64,000 bases of DNA from Nocardioides daedukensis (GCF_013408415.1 NZ_JACCAA010000001.1:3410001-3474000); one strand, 5' to 3'; shown: positions 24,327 to 33,425, numbered from the stretch's first letter. Numbers and translations are program-made. The notes: generated from the letters alone by a model not told the origin.

Positions 24327-25991
24327 ATGACCGCAACCCTCGTGGCCCAGGGCCTGGCCGGGGGACATGGCCATCGCACCCTCTTCGAGTCACTCGACCT
24401 GACTGTCGCGCCCGGCGATGTCGTCGGCGTCGTCGGCGCCAACGGTGCCGGCAAGTCCACACTGCTCAGGATGTTGGCGGGCATCGACGAACCCCAGGCC
24501 GGAACGGTGTCGCTGTCGCCGACCGACGCCTTCGTCGGGTGGCTCCCCCAGGAGCATGAACGCGTAGTCGGCGAGACAGTCGCCGACTACATCGGTCGTC
24601 GTACCGGCTGTGCCACGGCGACTGCCGAGATGGACGCCGCAGCCGTCGCCCTCGGTGACCCGTCGAGCGCACAGGCGACAGGTATCGATCCCAACGATGT
24701 CTACTCGAACGCACTGGAGCGATGGCTGGCCAGCGGAGCTCCGGACCTCGAGGACCGGATCCCGGTGGTGCTGGCCGAGCTCGGGCTGGACCTCGGCGAG
24801 AAAGCCATCGACCAGACGCTGATGACATCGCTCTCCGGTGGGCAGGCGGCCCGGGTCGGGTTGGCCGCACTGTTGCTGTCCCGCTTCGACCTCGTGTTGC
24901 TGGACGAGCCGACCAACGACCTCGACCTCGACGGTCTTGAGCGGTTGGAAGCCTTCGTCCAGGGCCTGCGCGGCGGCGTGGTGCTGGTCAGCCACGACCG
25001 CGAGTTCCTCGCCCGTTGCGTGACCCGGGTGCTTGAGCTGGACTTGGCGCAGGGCTCCAACCGGGTCTTCGGCGGCGGGTACGACGCCTACCTGGAGGAG
25101 CGCGCCACGGTGCGCCGCCATCAGCGGGAGAAGTACGACGACTTCGCCAGCAGGAAGGCCGACCTCGTCTCCCGCGCCCGGACCCAGCGTGAGTGGTCGA
25201 GCCAAGGCGTGCGCAATGCGATGAAGAAGGCGCCGGACAACGACAAGATCCGCCGCAAGGCGGCCACGGAGTCCAGCGAGAAGCAGGCGCAGAAGGTACG
25301 TCAGATGGAGAGCCGGATCGCCCAGCTCGAGGAGGTCGAGGAACCACGCAAGGAGTGGAAGCTCGAGTTCAGCATCGGCTCGGCTCCGCGATCCAGCTCA
25401 GTGGTCTCGACGCTCAACGACGCCGTGTTCACCCAGGGCTCCTTCACCCTCGGCCCGCTCTCACTGCAGGTCAACGCGGGGGAGCGGATCGGCATCACCG
25501 GCCCGAACGGAGCCGGCAAGTCAACGCTGCTCCGCGCTCTGCTCGGTCAGCAAGCCCCGGTGCAGGGCACGGCGAGCCTCGGGACCAGCGTGATGATCGG
25601 CGAGATCGACCAGGCGCGCTCGTTGCTGGCCGGAGCCCGTCCACTTGCCGACGCTTTCGAGGAACTTGTCGAGAAGCTCTCCCCGGGTGAGGTGCGGACC
25701 CTGCTGGCGAAGTTCGGGCTCAAGGCCGACCACGTGGGTCGGCCCGTCGACGAACTGTCGCCCGGTGAGCGCACTCGTGCCGGCTTGGCGTTGTTGCAGG
25801 CACGAGGGGTCAATGTGCTGGTGCTCGACGAGCCGACGAACCACCTGGATCTCGCGGCGATCGAGCAGCTCGAGCAGGCACTGGGGTCCTACGAAGGGGC
25901 CCTGCTGCTGGTGACCCACGATCGTCGGATGCTCTCGACCGTGCAGCTCGATCGGCACTGGCGGGTGGACTCAGGAACGGTCACCGAATGA
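24327..25991 (+). CDS. ABC-F family ATPase
   Basis: This 554-aa soluble protein has two ABC domains and no membrane part. Domain 1 has GANGAGKST, LSGGQAARVGLAALL and LLDEPTNDLDLDGL; domain 2 has GPNGAGKST, LSPGERTRAGLALLQ and VLDEPTNHLDL. The charged linker between them (about 245-330) corresponds to the P-site tRNA interaction motif of ABC-F proteins. Members act on ribosomes in translation control or antibiotic resistance. Which one this is cannot be said from the sequence. It lies directly after the ychF-associated insertions. Confidence 0.92.
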   Translation: MTATLVAQGLAGGHGHRTLFESLDLTVAPGDVVGVVGANGAGKSTLLRMLAGIDEPQAGTVSLSPTDAFVGWLPQEHERVVGETVADYIGRRTGCATATAEMDAAAVALGDPSSAQATGIDPNDVYSNALERWLASGAPDLEDRIPVVLAELGLDLGEKAIDQTLMTSLSGGQAARVGLAALLLSRFDLVLLDEPTNDLDLDGLERLEAFVQGLRGGVVLVSHDREFLARCVTRVLELDLAQGSNRVFGGGYDAYLEERATVRRHQREKYDDFASRKADLVSRARTQREWSSQGVRNAMKKAPDNDKIRRKAATESSEKQAQKVRQMESRIAQLEEVEEPRKEWKLEFSIGSAPRSSSVVSTLNDAVFTQGSFTLGPLSLQVNAGERIGITGPNGAGKSTLLRALLGQQAPVQGTASLGTSVMIGEIDQARSLLAGARPLADAFEELVEKLSPGEVRTLLAKFGLKADHVGRPVDELSPGERTRAGLALLQARGVNVLVLDEPTNHLDLAAIEQLEQALGSYEGALLLVTHDRRMLSTVQLDRHWRVDSGTVTE

Positions 25992-26032
25992 GCCGCATCC
26001 GTGGCCGCCGGAAGCCTCGTGGAGGCCGACTC

Positions 26033-26299
26033 TCAACCCAGTCGACCGTTCGGACGACTTGAGACAGTTGAACAGTCGATCCAGTCCTCGAGGCCGGGCG
26101 CCCGCTTGAGTGCCTCCTCGAAGGTGATGACCACGGGATAGCTGCCGGGCTGCATGTCCCAATAGGCACCGCAGGCGCGACAGTTGCGAATCTCAACCCA
26201 GTTCGCGTCTGCCACCTTCACGACCCTTTCGTCGCGCATCGCGTGGATGCACACCGCCATACAGACCTCGCAGGCACCTGCCCTGATTTCCCCCGTCAC
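26033..26299 (-). CDS. 88-aa Cys-rich (zinc-ribbon-like) protein coupled to the amino-acid permease
   Basis: This small protein has two Cys pairs (CEVC at about 9-12, CRAC at about 37-40), one further Cys between them and one near the C-terminus, which could bind zinc. It ends in an acidic helix (EEALKRAPGLEDWID). Its GTG start (26299) overlaps the permease stop as GTGA, so it is translated together with the transporter. No family is recognised. A longer frame to 26962 is antisense to the permease reading and was rejected. Confidence 0.65.
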   Translation of the reverse strand: MTGEIRAGACEVCMAVCIHAMRDERVVKVADANWVEIRNCRACGAYWDMQPGSYPVVITFEEALKRAPGLEDWIDCSTVSSRPNGRLG

Positions 26300-27720
26300 G
26301 ACGTGACTCTGCGGCGAGCGGTCCGCGCCTTGCGGGTGAGGACGTGGAGCAGCAGGATCACCGCGACCAGGCCGGTGGTTGAGATCAACTGGTTCCGGGC
26401 ATCGGTGTCGGTGAACATCAGCACCACCAGCGCGCCGAGTGCGACGAGAACCGCCCAGTTCGACCACGGATGCCACCAGGAGCGGATCGCCAAAGGCTGA
26501 CCGCTCTCCCGCGCCTCGGTGGCCAGACGCGGGCCGAGCCGCAGCTGGGCGACGACGATCAGTGCCCAGACGACCAGCAGCGCGGCGCCGACGGCGTTGA
26601 GGAGGATGCCCAGCAGGGAGTCGGGCAGCAGCCAGTTGAGCAGCACGGCCACGAAGCCGAAGAAGATCGACACCAACACCGACACCCACGGAACGTTCGA
26701 GCGGGACACCTTGGTGAGGGCCGCCGGTCCATCGCCGCGCCGGGCCAGTGAGTAGGCCATCCGTGAGGTGCCGTAGACCTGCGCGTTGAACGCCGAGAGC
26801 AGTGCCAGCACCACGACGACTTCCATCATCGTGGCCGCGGCCGGCAGGCCGGAGAGGTCGAGCACGGCGGCGAACGGTCCGGCCTCCAGCTCGGGAGAGT
26901 TCCAGGGCATCACCAGCACCATCAGTGCGATCGAGCCGAGGTAGAAGAAGAGGATGCGCCACACGATGCTCTTCGTCGACCGGGCCACCGCGAGCTGTGG
27001 GTCCTCGGCCTCCGCCGAGGCGATGGTGACGATCTCGATGCCACCGAAGGCGAAGGCGACCACGAGCAGGCCGGCGGCGACACCGGCGAGGCCGTTCGGG
27101 GCGAACCCACCCTCGCCGAGCAGGTACGACGTACCGACCGGGTCGGTGCCGGGCAGCAGACCGAGCGCCAGCAGCACCCCGATCACCAGGAACGCGATGA
27201 TCGCGGCGACCTTGATGAAGGCGAACCAGAACTCGAACTCACCGAACTGGCGTACGCCCCACAGGTTGATCACGGCGAAGAGGCTCACGACGACCAGGGC
27301 GACCACCCACTGGGGAATACCCGGTGCCCAGCCGCTCACGATGGCGGAGGCGCCGGTGATCTCGGCGCCGAGCACCATCACCAGCATGAACCAGTAGAGC
27401 CAGCCGAGCAGGAACCCTGCCCACGGTCCGAGCGCTTCTTCGGCGTAGACCGAGAACGAGCCGCTGGCCGGCCGGGCGCTGGCCATCTCGGCGAGCATCC
27501 GCATGACCAGGATGACGAGGACGCCAGCCAGGGCATAGGAGACCAGGATCGCCGGGCCGGCCGCGGCGATGCCGACGCCAGAGCCCAGGAACAGGCCAGC
27601 GCCGATCGCCGAGCCGAGGCCCATCATCGTGAGGTGCCTGGTACGGAGGCCGTGGCCGAGCTCCTCGGGGCCGGCCTCTGCCGGAACGGCTGAGCTGTCC
27701 GATGCGTCCTGCGAAGTCAC
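26296..27720 (-). CDS. amino acid permease, APC superfamily
   Basis: This 474-aa protein has about 12 membrane helices. The first helix carries the APC substrate motif GLGSAIGAGLFLGSG, and helix 6 has FGGIEIVTIASAEAEDP, typical of the AAT branch (GabP, CycA, AnsP). It is a proton-coupled amino-acid importer; the substrate is not determinable here. The start is GTG 27720, supported by TACTCT 6 nt upstream. It is coupled to the 88-aa Cys-rich protein. Confidence 0.92.
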   Translation of the reverse strand: MTSQDASDSSAVPAEAGPEELGHGLRTRHLTMMGLGSAIGAGLFLGSGVGIAAAGPAILVSYALAGVLVILVMRMLAEMASARPASGSFSVYAEEALGPWAGFLLGWLYWFMLVMVLGAEITGASAIVSGWAPGIPQWVVALVVVSLFAVINLWGVRQFGEFEFWFAFIKVAAIIAFLVIGVLLALGLLPGTDPVGTSYLLGEGGFAPNGLAGVAAGLLVVAFAFGGIEIVTIASAEAEDPQLAVARSTKSIVWRILFFYLGSIALMVLVMPWNSPELEAGPFAAVLDLSGLPAAATMMEVVVVLALLSAFNAQVYGTSRMAYSLARRGDGPAALTKVSRSNVPWVSVLVSIFFGFVAVLLNWLLPDSLLGILLNAVGAALLVVWALIVVAQLRLGPRLATEARESGQPLAIRSWWHPWSNWAVLVALGALVVLMFTDTDARNQLISTTGLVAVILLLHVLTRKARTARRRVTS

Positions 27721-27726
27721 CGAATC

Positions 27727-27732
27727 AGAGTA
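27727..27732 (-). promoter_or_regulatory. putative -10 element for the permease (TACTCT)
   Basis: Reverse-strand TACTCT is 6 nt before GTG 27720, which is leaderless geometry. Confidence 0.45.
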
Positions 27733-27742
27733 GGTGGCTGGC

Positions 27743-29383
27743 TCAGGCCGCCGCGTGGCTGGTGCTCCATTGCGTGATCAGGGTCATGGCGTGGAAGTGC
27801 CGCTCGGGGTCATCGCTGTACAGGTCGGCTCCTGTGCGCGAGTCGAGCTGGTGCGTGCCGGTGTCGTTGGTGATCCGGTAGCGATCGTTGAGCGTGCGCC
27901 AGATGTAGGTGCCGGGCAGGGGTTGTCGCACCCGGACCGGGCCGGAGGTCTTGATCCGGTGATGGTGTCGCGTCATCGGCCCGGCGTTGTCCAGACTGGT
28001 CTGGCCGGGCTCGTCAGGTCGCCCGGATCGATCTCGTCGGTAGGCGACGGTGTGGTCGATGTCCATGGCGTGCGTGGTGTTGCGGGCATAGGGATAGACG
28101 TCGGCGGGGGTGCGGGTGAAGAGGGCTTCCCGCAGGCTCCCGGTGAACGCGTAGGAGTCGGCTGGCGCAGTGGCGGCCGGGTCCAGGACCGCGGAGATGG
28201 TGACGTCGCTCAGGCGCAGCAGCTCGAGGGCTTCAGTGAGGCTGAGCGGCCCGTGTCCTTCGAGTCGGCCGACGCCCTCGGCAATCCGGCCGGTGTCGGC
28301 GGCGATCGCGAGTGCCTGGAGGGCGTCCTCGGAGAGGTGCAGGTGCAGCTGCAGGGCAGCGCGACCGGTCCTGGCACCGCTCATAGGTCCGGGTCCGGCG
28401 ACGCTCGCGGGATCTGCACCGTCTCCGGCCCCCTCGGCACAGGTGGCACCCGTGGCTCCGCCCACGCCGGTCTCGCCCACGCCGGTCTCGTCCGCGCCGG
28501 CCTCGCCCTCGCCAGCCCTCTCCGCACTGTCCACATCACCAGCGGCTGCCGGGTCGATGGCGCCAGCGAGCAGCGCATGCGCGGTGGCGGGGTCGGCGAT
28601 GAGCAGACCGAGGGCACGGGAGCGCGCGGTGTCGAGGGTGTCCAGGTCGTCGGACTTGATGCCCGTCGAGCGGTCGTGGGCCAGGAGTAGCTCGGCGAGT
28701 CGCTGTACCTGCTTGTCACCGGTGGCCGCATCGGCCGAGCTGAGCCGCGCATAGAGACCGCTCAGACCGCGCTGGTCGGTGCGGTTGAAGTGCGCGAACC
28801 GGAGCCGCAGCTGCGCCGTCCGCTCCGCTTCGTCACCCTCGGCATCGGCCAGGAGGACGAGCGAGTCGAGGCGCTCCAGGAGCCTGCCGGTGGGCAGCGA
28901 GGTGATCAGCGCAGCCAGGTCCTCGGCGATCTGCTGCGCCGAGGTCGGAGGGAGGTGGCGGGTCCGGGAGGCGATCTTGCGGAGCAACCACACCTCGAGC
29001 AGATCGGCGGTGGGCGACTCGAGCGTGAGCGTCCACAGGGGTTCGAGTCGATGGCGCAGGTCGAGGGCATCGGCGATCCAGGACCTGGCCGAGAGCGGAT
29101 GCACCTGGAGGCTGATCCCGAGCTCGGCGGTAGCGAACTCGGAGACCAGCGGTGTCCCGTCACCGCCGAAGCGCCGGTAGGTCGGGTGCTCGCGGCGATG
29201 CTCGTCCTCACCGTCGGTCGACCCATGCCCGCGGGTCACCTCCTCGTGGTCTCCGTGCAGGTCCGCCCAGTGCGCCGCGTGGTGCAGGAGCGAGCGATCG
29301 GCGGCCCTCCGCGCGAGCACCGCGACCTCGACACCGGTGAGCGTGTCACCGGTGTCGAGGTCTGCGATCGCGTGCTCCTGCAT
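27743..29383 (-). CDS. DUF222/13E12-type HNH endonuclease-signature protein
   Basis: This 546-aa protein has a long helical DUF222-like region (about 1-450) and a C-terminal HNH block: AMDIDHTVAYRRD, then SLDNAGPMTRHHHRIKTSG, with the Asp-His, Asn and His of the metal site in place. A low-complexity Gly/Ala/Glu/Asp insert with VGETGVG repeats interrupts the middle (about residues 285-325). The family is present in many copies in Nocardioides and mycobacteria (REP13E12 in M. tuberculosis) and is often treated as mobile or selfish DNA. ATG 29383 is chosen because the upstream frame crosses low-complexity repeats. Confidence 0.82.
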   Translation of the reverse strand: MQEHAIADLDTGDTLTGVEVAVLARRAADRSLLHHAAHWADLHGDHEEVTRGHGSTDGEDEHRREHPTYRRFGGDGTPLVSEFATAELGISLQVHPLSARSWIADALDLRHRLEPLWTLTLESPTADLLEVWLLRKIASRTRHLPPTSAQQIAEDLAALITSLPTGRLLERLDSLVLLADAEGDEAERTAQLRLRFAHFNRTDQRGLSGLYARLSSADAATGDKQVQRLAELLLAHDRSTGIKSDDLDTLDTARSRALGLLIADPATAHALLAGAIDPAAAGDVDSAERAGEGEAGADETGVGETGVGGATGATCAEGAGDGADPASVAGPGPMSGARTGRAALQLHLHLSEDALQALAIAADTGRIAEGVGRLEGHGPLSLTEALELLRLSDVTISAVLDPAATAPADSYAFTGSLREALFTRTPADVYPYARNTTHAMDIDHTVAYRRDRSGRPDEPGQTSLDNAGPMTRHHHRIKTSGPVRVRQPLPGTYIWRTLNDRYRITNDTGTHQLDSRTGADLYSDDPERHFHAMTLITQWSTSHAAA

Positions 29384-29686
29384 GTCTCCAAGCCAACACG
29401 TGACCACCGACAATCCGGCTCGGAAACCGGCGCCTGGTCCCACCATCCGGACAAGTCCCGCAACTTTCTTCCAGAGCCGCGACCGCCCACGACCGAGCAT
29501 GACCGCGCGTGCCCACCCGCGACGGCCCACGAAAGCCCACGACAGTCCGCGACGGACCACGCGACCGCCGTCACAAGAGGCCCACGAAAACCCACGACCG
29601 CCCGCGATGGACCAAGCGACCGCCACAACGAGCGACCCAGGAAACTCACTTGCTCGACGCTCCCGAGCCATGGCACCTTCGGCGCA
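29384..29686. other. 303-bp gene-free interval between divergent genes
   Basis: No coding sequence is supported here. The right half holds CCCACGAC-rich imperfect repeats, including a clear 55-bp tandem duplication. No convincing promoter is seen for the HNH gene; a weak CACCTT lies 7 nt before the GTG of the acetyltransferase. Confidence 0.6.
29524..29633. repeat. 55-bp tandem repeat, two adjacent copies
   Basis: Copies at 29524-29578 and 29579-29633 abut exactly and agree at roughly 43-44 of 55 positions (both begin GGCCCACGAAA and contain GGACCA and GCGACCGCC). A more diverged unit may lie upstream at about 29476-29523. The repeat lies upstream of the HNH gene on its promoter side. Confidence 0.65.
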
Positions 29687-30481
29687 GTGAACCCACTCGA
29701 ACCAGCAGAACTCCTCGCGGCGTACGACGCCCAGTTGCGCACCGATGCCGAGACCCCGGGCGCTCGCTCGGTCACCCGTCTGGGCGCACTGCGCCTGGTC
29801 GAGTTCGGGAGCGGCCGAGGCTTCATCACCTACCGCGAGCTCGGAGTTGCCTCAGCAGCAGAAGTCGCAGAGCTGGTCGAGGCAGCCCTGGCCCACTTCA
29901 CCGCCAACGACGCGATCACCAAGGTCGAGTGGAAGACCCGCGGCCACGACCATGCACCCGGGTTGCACGACGCCCTGGTCGCGAACGGCTTCGTCGCCCA
30001 GGAACCGGAGTCGATCATGATCGGCGAGGCGGCGCTGCTCGCCGTCGACGTCGAGCCTTCCGCTGGCGTCACGATCCGCAAGGTCACCGACGAGGCTGGC
30101 GTGACGGCCGCCTGCGCCATGCAGGACGAGGTGTTCGGCGGTGACGGGGGAGAGGACATCGCCGACGGCGTACTCAAGCGGATCGCGAAGGACGACGGCC
30201 TGGAGATGTGGGTCGCCGAGGCAGAGGGCGAAGTCGTCTGCGCCGGTCGCGTCGAACCGGTGGCGAACACCGACTTCGCCGGCATCTGGGGCGGGGCGAC
30301 CATGCCGCAGTGGCGCGGCAGGGGGATCTACCGCGCGCTCACCTCGGCACGGGCGAAGTCCGCGCTGGCCAGTGGCAAGTCCCTGATCAACAGCGACTCC
30401 ACGGAGTTCTCCCGGCCGATCCTCGAGCGTTCCGGACTGGTGAAGGTCTCCACGACGACGCCCTATGAATGGCGCCGCTGA
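29687..30481 (+). CDS. GNAT-family N-acetyltransferase
   Basis: This 264-aa protein has a C-terminal GNAT domain. The AMQDEVFGGDGGEDIADGV helix, the strand EVVCAGRVEP, and the acetyl-CoA motif A region PQWRGRGIYRALTSARAKSALASG (Q/RxxGxG/A) are present. The N-terminal half (about 1-120) looks like a degenerate second GNAT copy. The start is GTG 29687, with no strong ribosome site. The 13-bp gap to kynA holds kynA's promoter. The substrate is unknown. Confidence 0.85.
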   Translation: MNPLEPAELLAAYDAQLRTDAETPGARSVTRLGALRLVEFGSGRGFITYRELGVASAAEVAELVEAALAHFTANDAITKVEWKTRGHDHAPGLHDALVANGFVAQEPESIMIGEAALLAVDVEPSAGVTIRKVTDEAGVTAACAMQDEVFGGDGGEDIADGVLKRIAKDDGLEMWVAEAEGEVVCAGRVEPVANTDFAGIWGGATMPQWRGRGIYRALTSARAKSALASGKSLINSDSTEFSRPILERSGLVKVSTTTPYEWRR

Positions 30482-30487
30482 TACGTT
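30482..30487 (+). promoter_or_regulatory. putative -10 element of the kyn operon (TACGTT)
   Basis: TACGTT lies 6 nt before the kynA ATG (30494), immediately after the acetyltransferase stop. Confidence 0.45.
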
Positions 30488-30493
30488 GCTGCA

Positions 30494-31357
30494 ATGGAGC
30501 AGGACACGGGCGTGGAGAACGGCGAAAGACGGCTCGAAGAGGGCGTACGGACCGACTTCACCGCGGCGATGAGCTATGCCGACTACCTCGGCCTCGACAC
30601 CCTGCTCGCCTCGCAGCACCCGCTCAGCGAACCGGTGCATCCCGACGAGATGCTCTTCATCATCCAGCACCAGACCACCGAGCTCTGGTTCAAGCTGATC
30701 ATCCAGGAGCTCAGCGGCGCCCGGGACTTCTTCGACGCCGACAACAACGAGCGGGCACGCAAGTCCATCGCTCGCGTCAAGCACATCATGAGGACCCTCG
30801 CCGAGCAGTGGTCGGTGCTGGCCACCCTGACGCCGAGCGAGTACGCCGAGTTCCGCGGCGTTCTGGGCAGCGCCTCGGGCTTCCAGTCCGCGCAATATCG
30901 CGCGGTCGAGTTCCTCCTCGGCAACAAGAACACCTCGATGCTCAGGCTCTATGCCGAGGGGACGCCCGAGCGTGAGCTCGTCGAAGGCGCACTGCGGAGC
31001 CCGACGGTGTACGACGCGTTCCTGCGCGCCCTGGACCGCTCCGGGCTGGCGGTGCCCCAGAGCATCCTCGAGCGCGACGTCAGCCAGGCCTGGGTGGAGC
31101 ATCCGGAGCTGACCGGCGTCTTCGAGCAGATCTATCGTGACCCGGCAGCCCACTGGGAGGCCTACGCCACCTGCGAGGACCTCGTCGACCTCGAGGACGC
31201 CTTCCAGTTCTGGCGATTCCGCCACCTGCGCACCGTCCAGCGCACGATCGGCTTCAAGACCGGCACCGGCGGATCAACCGGCGTCGACTTCCTCAAGCGC
31301 GCCCTCGAGCTCACCTTCTTCCCGGAGCTGATCACGGTCAGGACCCACCTGAAGTGA
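30494..31357 (+). CDS. kynA: tryptophan 2,3-dioxygenase
   Basis: This 287-aa protein has the TDO signatures MLFIIQHQTTELWFKL (active-site His), SGFQSAQYRAVEF, and FRHLRTVQRTIGFKTGTGGS, which contains the heme-ligating His and the substrate loop. It opens the indole ring of L-tryptophan with O2 to give N-formylkynurenine. It is the first gene of a three-gene operon: its TGA overlaps the GTG of the amidohydrolase (GTGA), which in turn overlaps kynU. Confidence 0.96.
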   Translation: MEQDTGVENGERRLEEGVRTDFTAAMSYADYLGLDTLLASQHPLSEPVHPDEMLFIIQHQTTELWFKLIIQELSGARDFFDADNNERARKSIARVKHIMRTLAEQWSVLATLTPSEYAEFRGVLGSASGFQSAQYRAVEFLLGNKNTSMLRLYAEGTPERELVEGALRSPTVYDAFLRALDRSGLAVPQSILERDVSQAWVEHPELTGVFEQIYRDPAAHWEAYATCEDLVDLEDAFQFWRFRHLRTVQRTIGFKTGTGGSTGVDFLKRALELTFFPELITVRTHLK

Positions 31358-32199
31358 CCGAGACGGTCCTTGGCGGGGTGATCGATCACCATGTCCACCT
31401 GGGTCTGGTCGAACGGGACCTGCTGGCCGACTCGCCGGTCGTCGAGGTGCACGACCTGGGCTGGGATCCCGTTGCTGCACAAGGGTTTCGCGCAAATCCG
31501 CCGTCCGGGGTCGACGTCCACATCGTCGGCCCGTTCCACACCGCCCCGGGCGGTTACCCCACCGGCCGCAAGTGGGCGCCGCCCTCGTCGGTGCGCGAGA
31601 TCGCCGATGCCGCCGACGCCGGAGTGGCGGTGCGGGAAGCGGTCACTCGGATGGCCTCGGGGATCAAGGTGACCCTCCACGACGACTTCGCCAACCTCTC
31701 CGAGGAGGTGCTGGAGGTCCTGGTCGAGGAGGCCCACGTCGACGGGCTCCCCGTCCTCGTCCATGCCGAGGGGCGGGGCATGGTCGAGCTGGCACTGCGG
31801 GTCGGAGCCGATGTGTTGGTGCACGCGCCGTGGACCGAACCGGTGCCCGAAGGAGTCCTCGCCGCCAGCACCCAGATGACCTGGATCTCCACCCTGGCCA
31901 TCCACGCACCCTCAGACCAACAGGTCGCCATCGACAACATCGTCCGGTTCCGGGCGTTGGGCGGCACCGTCCGCTATGGCACGGACATGGGCAACGGACC
32001 GACGCCAGTGGGCGTGAACGCCGAGGAGATCCGCGCCCTCGGCCGGGCCGGGCTGCACGGCGAGGAACTGATCGACGCCGTCACGGGGGGCCCGCCGGCA
32101 CTGAGTGCACCGCTGCCGCGGCCCACGAACGCAGACGAGCTGATCAGATGGCTGGGCGCCGCACGGCGCCTGCCGGCAACGATCCAGGAGGACGAATGA
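31354..32199 (+). CDS. amidohydrolase-superfamily protein, candidate kynurenine formamidase
   Basis: This 281-aa protein has a metal-dependent amidohydrolase layout: HVH (residues 13-15), Lys105 (GIKVTLHD, a possible carboxylated metal ligand), His137 (VLVHAEG), His157 (VLVHAPW) and Asp211 (YGTDMGNG). It is sandwiched by 4-bp overlaps between kynA and kynU, so it is made with the enzymes before and after the formamidase step. No KynB- or AFMID-type formamidase is seen in the window. The inferred reaction is N-formylkynurenine to kynurenine plus formate. The fold is a confident call; the reaction is an inference. Confidence 0.75.
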   Translation: MTETVLGGVIDHHVHLGLVERDLLADSPVVEVHDLGWDPVAAQGFRANPPSGVDVHIVGPFHTAPGGYPTGRKWAPPSSVREIADAADAGVAVREAVTRMASGIKVTLHDDFANLSEEVLEVLVEEAHVDGLPVLVHAEGRGMVELALRVGADVLVHAPWTEPVPEGVLAASTQMTWISTLAIHAPSDQQVAIDNIVRFRALGGTVRYGTDMGNGPTPVGVNAEEIRALGRAGLHGEELIDAVTGGPPALSAPLPRPTNADELIRWLGAARRLPATIQEDE

Positions 32200-33416
32200 G
32201 CACGTATGACGACCTCGCGGCGCGGGCACAGCGGCTCGACGAAGCCGACCCCCTGGCGCGGTTCCGCGACGCGTTCGTCGACAGCGCGGACGTGGTGGCC
32301 TACCTCGACGGCAACTCCTTGGGCCGCCCGGTGCGGGCCACGCGGGACCGGTTGTCCGCGTTCATCGACGGCGCCTGGGGTGATCGGCTGATCCGGTCCT
32401 GGGACGAGCAGTGGTTCCACGCACCGACCGAGGTGGGGGACCGGCTGGGAGCTCTCACCCTGGGCGCCGCACCCGGCCAGGTGATCGTGGCCGACTCGAC
32501 CACGGTGATGCTCTACAAGCTGATCCGGGCGGCCGTCGACAACGCAGCCGAGCGCAACGAGATCGTCGTGGACACCGGCAACTTCCCGACCGACCGCTTC
32601 GTGGTCGAGGGGATCGCTGCCGAGCGCGGACTGGTGCTGAGGTGGATCGACCCGGACCCGGTCGCCGGCGTCGGCGTGGACGACGTACGCGCCGTGCTCG
32701 GTCCGCGCACCGGCTTGGTGCTGCTCAGCCACGTCGCCTTCCGCTCCGGTGCGGTGGCCGACCTGCCCACGATCACGGCGGCCGCGCACGAGGCCGGAGC
32801 CCTGGTGCTCTGGGACCTCTGCCACAGCGCCGGTGCCCTCGACGTCCAGCTCGACGCGGCCGGGGCGGACCTTGCCGTCGGGTGCACCTACAAATATCTC
32901 AACGGCGGCCCGGGCTCGCCGGCATTCGGCTACGTCTCGCAGATGGCCCAGGACCGTGTGGCACAGCCGATCCAGGGCTGGATGGGAGCCGCGGACCCGT
33001 TCGCGATGGGCCACTCCTATGCAGGTGCGGCCGGGATCCGGCAGTTCGTCAGCGGGACGCCGCCGGTGCTCGCCATGCAACCGATGGTCGACATGCTCGA
33101 CCTGATCGAGGAAGCCGGCATCGCCACGATCCGGGAGAAGTCGATCGCCCTGACCGGTTTCGCGATCGAGGTCGCCGACGAGCTGCTGGCACCGCACGGC
33201 GTGGTCCTCTCCTCGCCACGTGAGGCCGCCCGCCGGGGGAGCCACGTGCTGCTCGACCACCCGGACTTCCGCGAGGTCACTGCCAGGCTCTGGGAGGTCG
33301 GTGTGATCCCCGACTTCCGGCCACCCACGGGCCTGCGGGTGGGGTTGTCGCCGCTGAGCACCAGCTTCGCCGAGGTCGTCAGGGGGCTGGAGGAGACGCG
33401 CCGCCTGCTCGCCTGA
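32196..33416 (+). CDS. kynU: kynureninase
   Basis: This 406-aa PLP enzyme has YLDGNSLGRP near residue 37, DTGNFPTDRF, SHVAFRSGAV, WDLCHSAGA and the PLP-lysine motif CTYKYLNGGPGSP, all typical of KynU. It cleaves kynurenine (or 3-hydroxykynurenine) to anthranilate (or 3-hydroxyanthranilate) and alanine. A strong ribosome site AGGAGG precedes ATG 32196, which overlaps the amidohydrolase stop. With no kynurenine monooxygenase nearby, the operon as seen would give anthranilate. Confidence 0.96.
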   Translation: MSTYDDLAARAQRLDEADPLARFRDAFVDSADVVAYLDGNSLGRPVRATRDRLSAFIDGAWGDRLIRSWDEQWFHAPTEVGDRLGALTLGAAPGQVIVADSTTVMLYKLIRAAVDNAAERNEIVVDTGNFPTDRFVVEGIAAERGLVLRWIDPDPVAGVGVDDVRAVLGPRTGLVLLSHVAFRSGAVADLPTITAAAHEAGALVLWDLCHSAGALDVQLDAAGADLAVGCTYKYLNGGPGSPAFGYVSQMAQDRVAQPIQGWMGAADPFAMGHSYAGAAGIRQFVSGTPPVLAMQPMVDMLDLIEEAGIATIREKSIALTGFAIEVADELLAPHGVVLSSPREAARRGSHVLLDHPDFREVTARLWEVGVIPDFRPPTGLRVGLSPLSTSFAEVVRGLEETRRLLA

Positions 33417-33425
33417 GGGATTGCC

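Noticed and set aside
29524..29633. Possible CRISPR array
   Set aside because: The two 55-bp units abut directly with no spacers, and no cas genes are present.
28790..29686. Long upstream extension of the acetyltransferase at 29687
   Set aside because: It is antisense to the DUF222/HNH gene and crosses tandem repeats.
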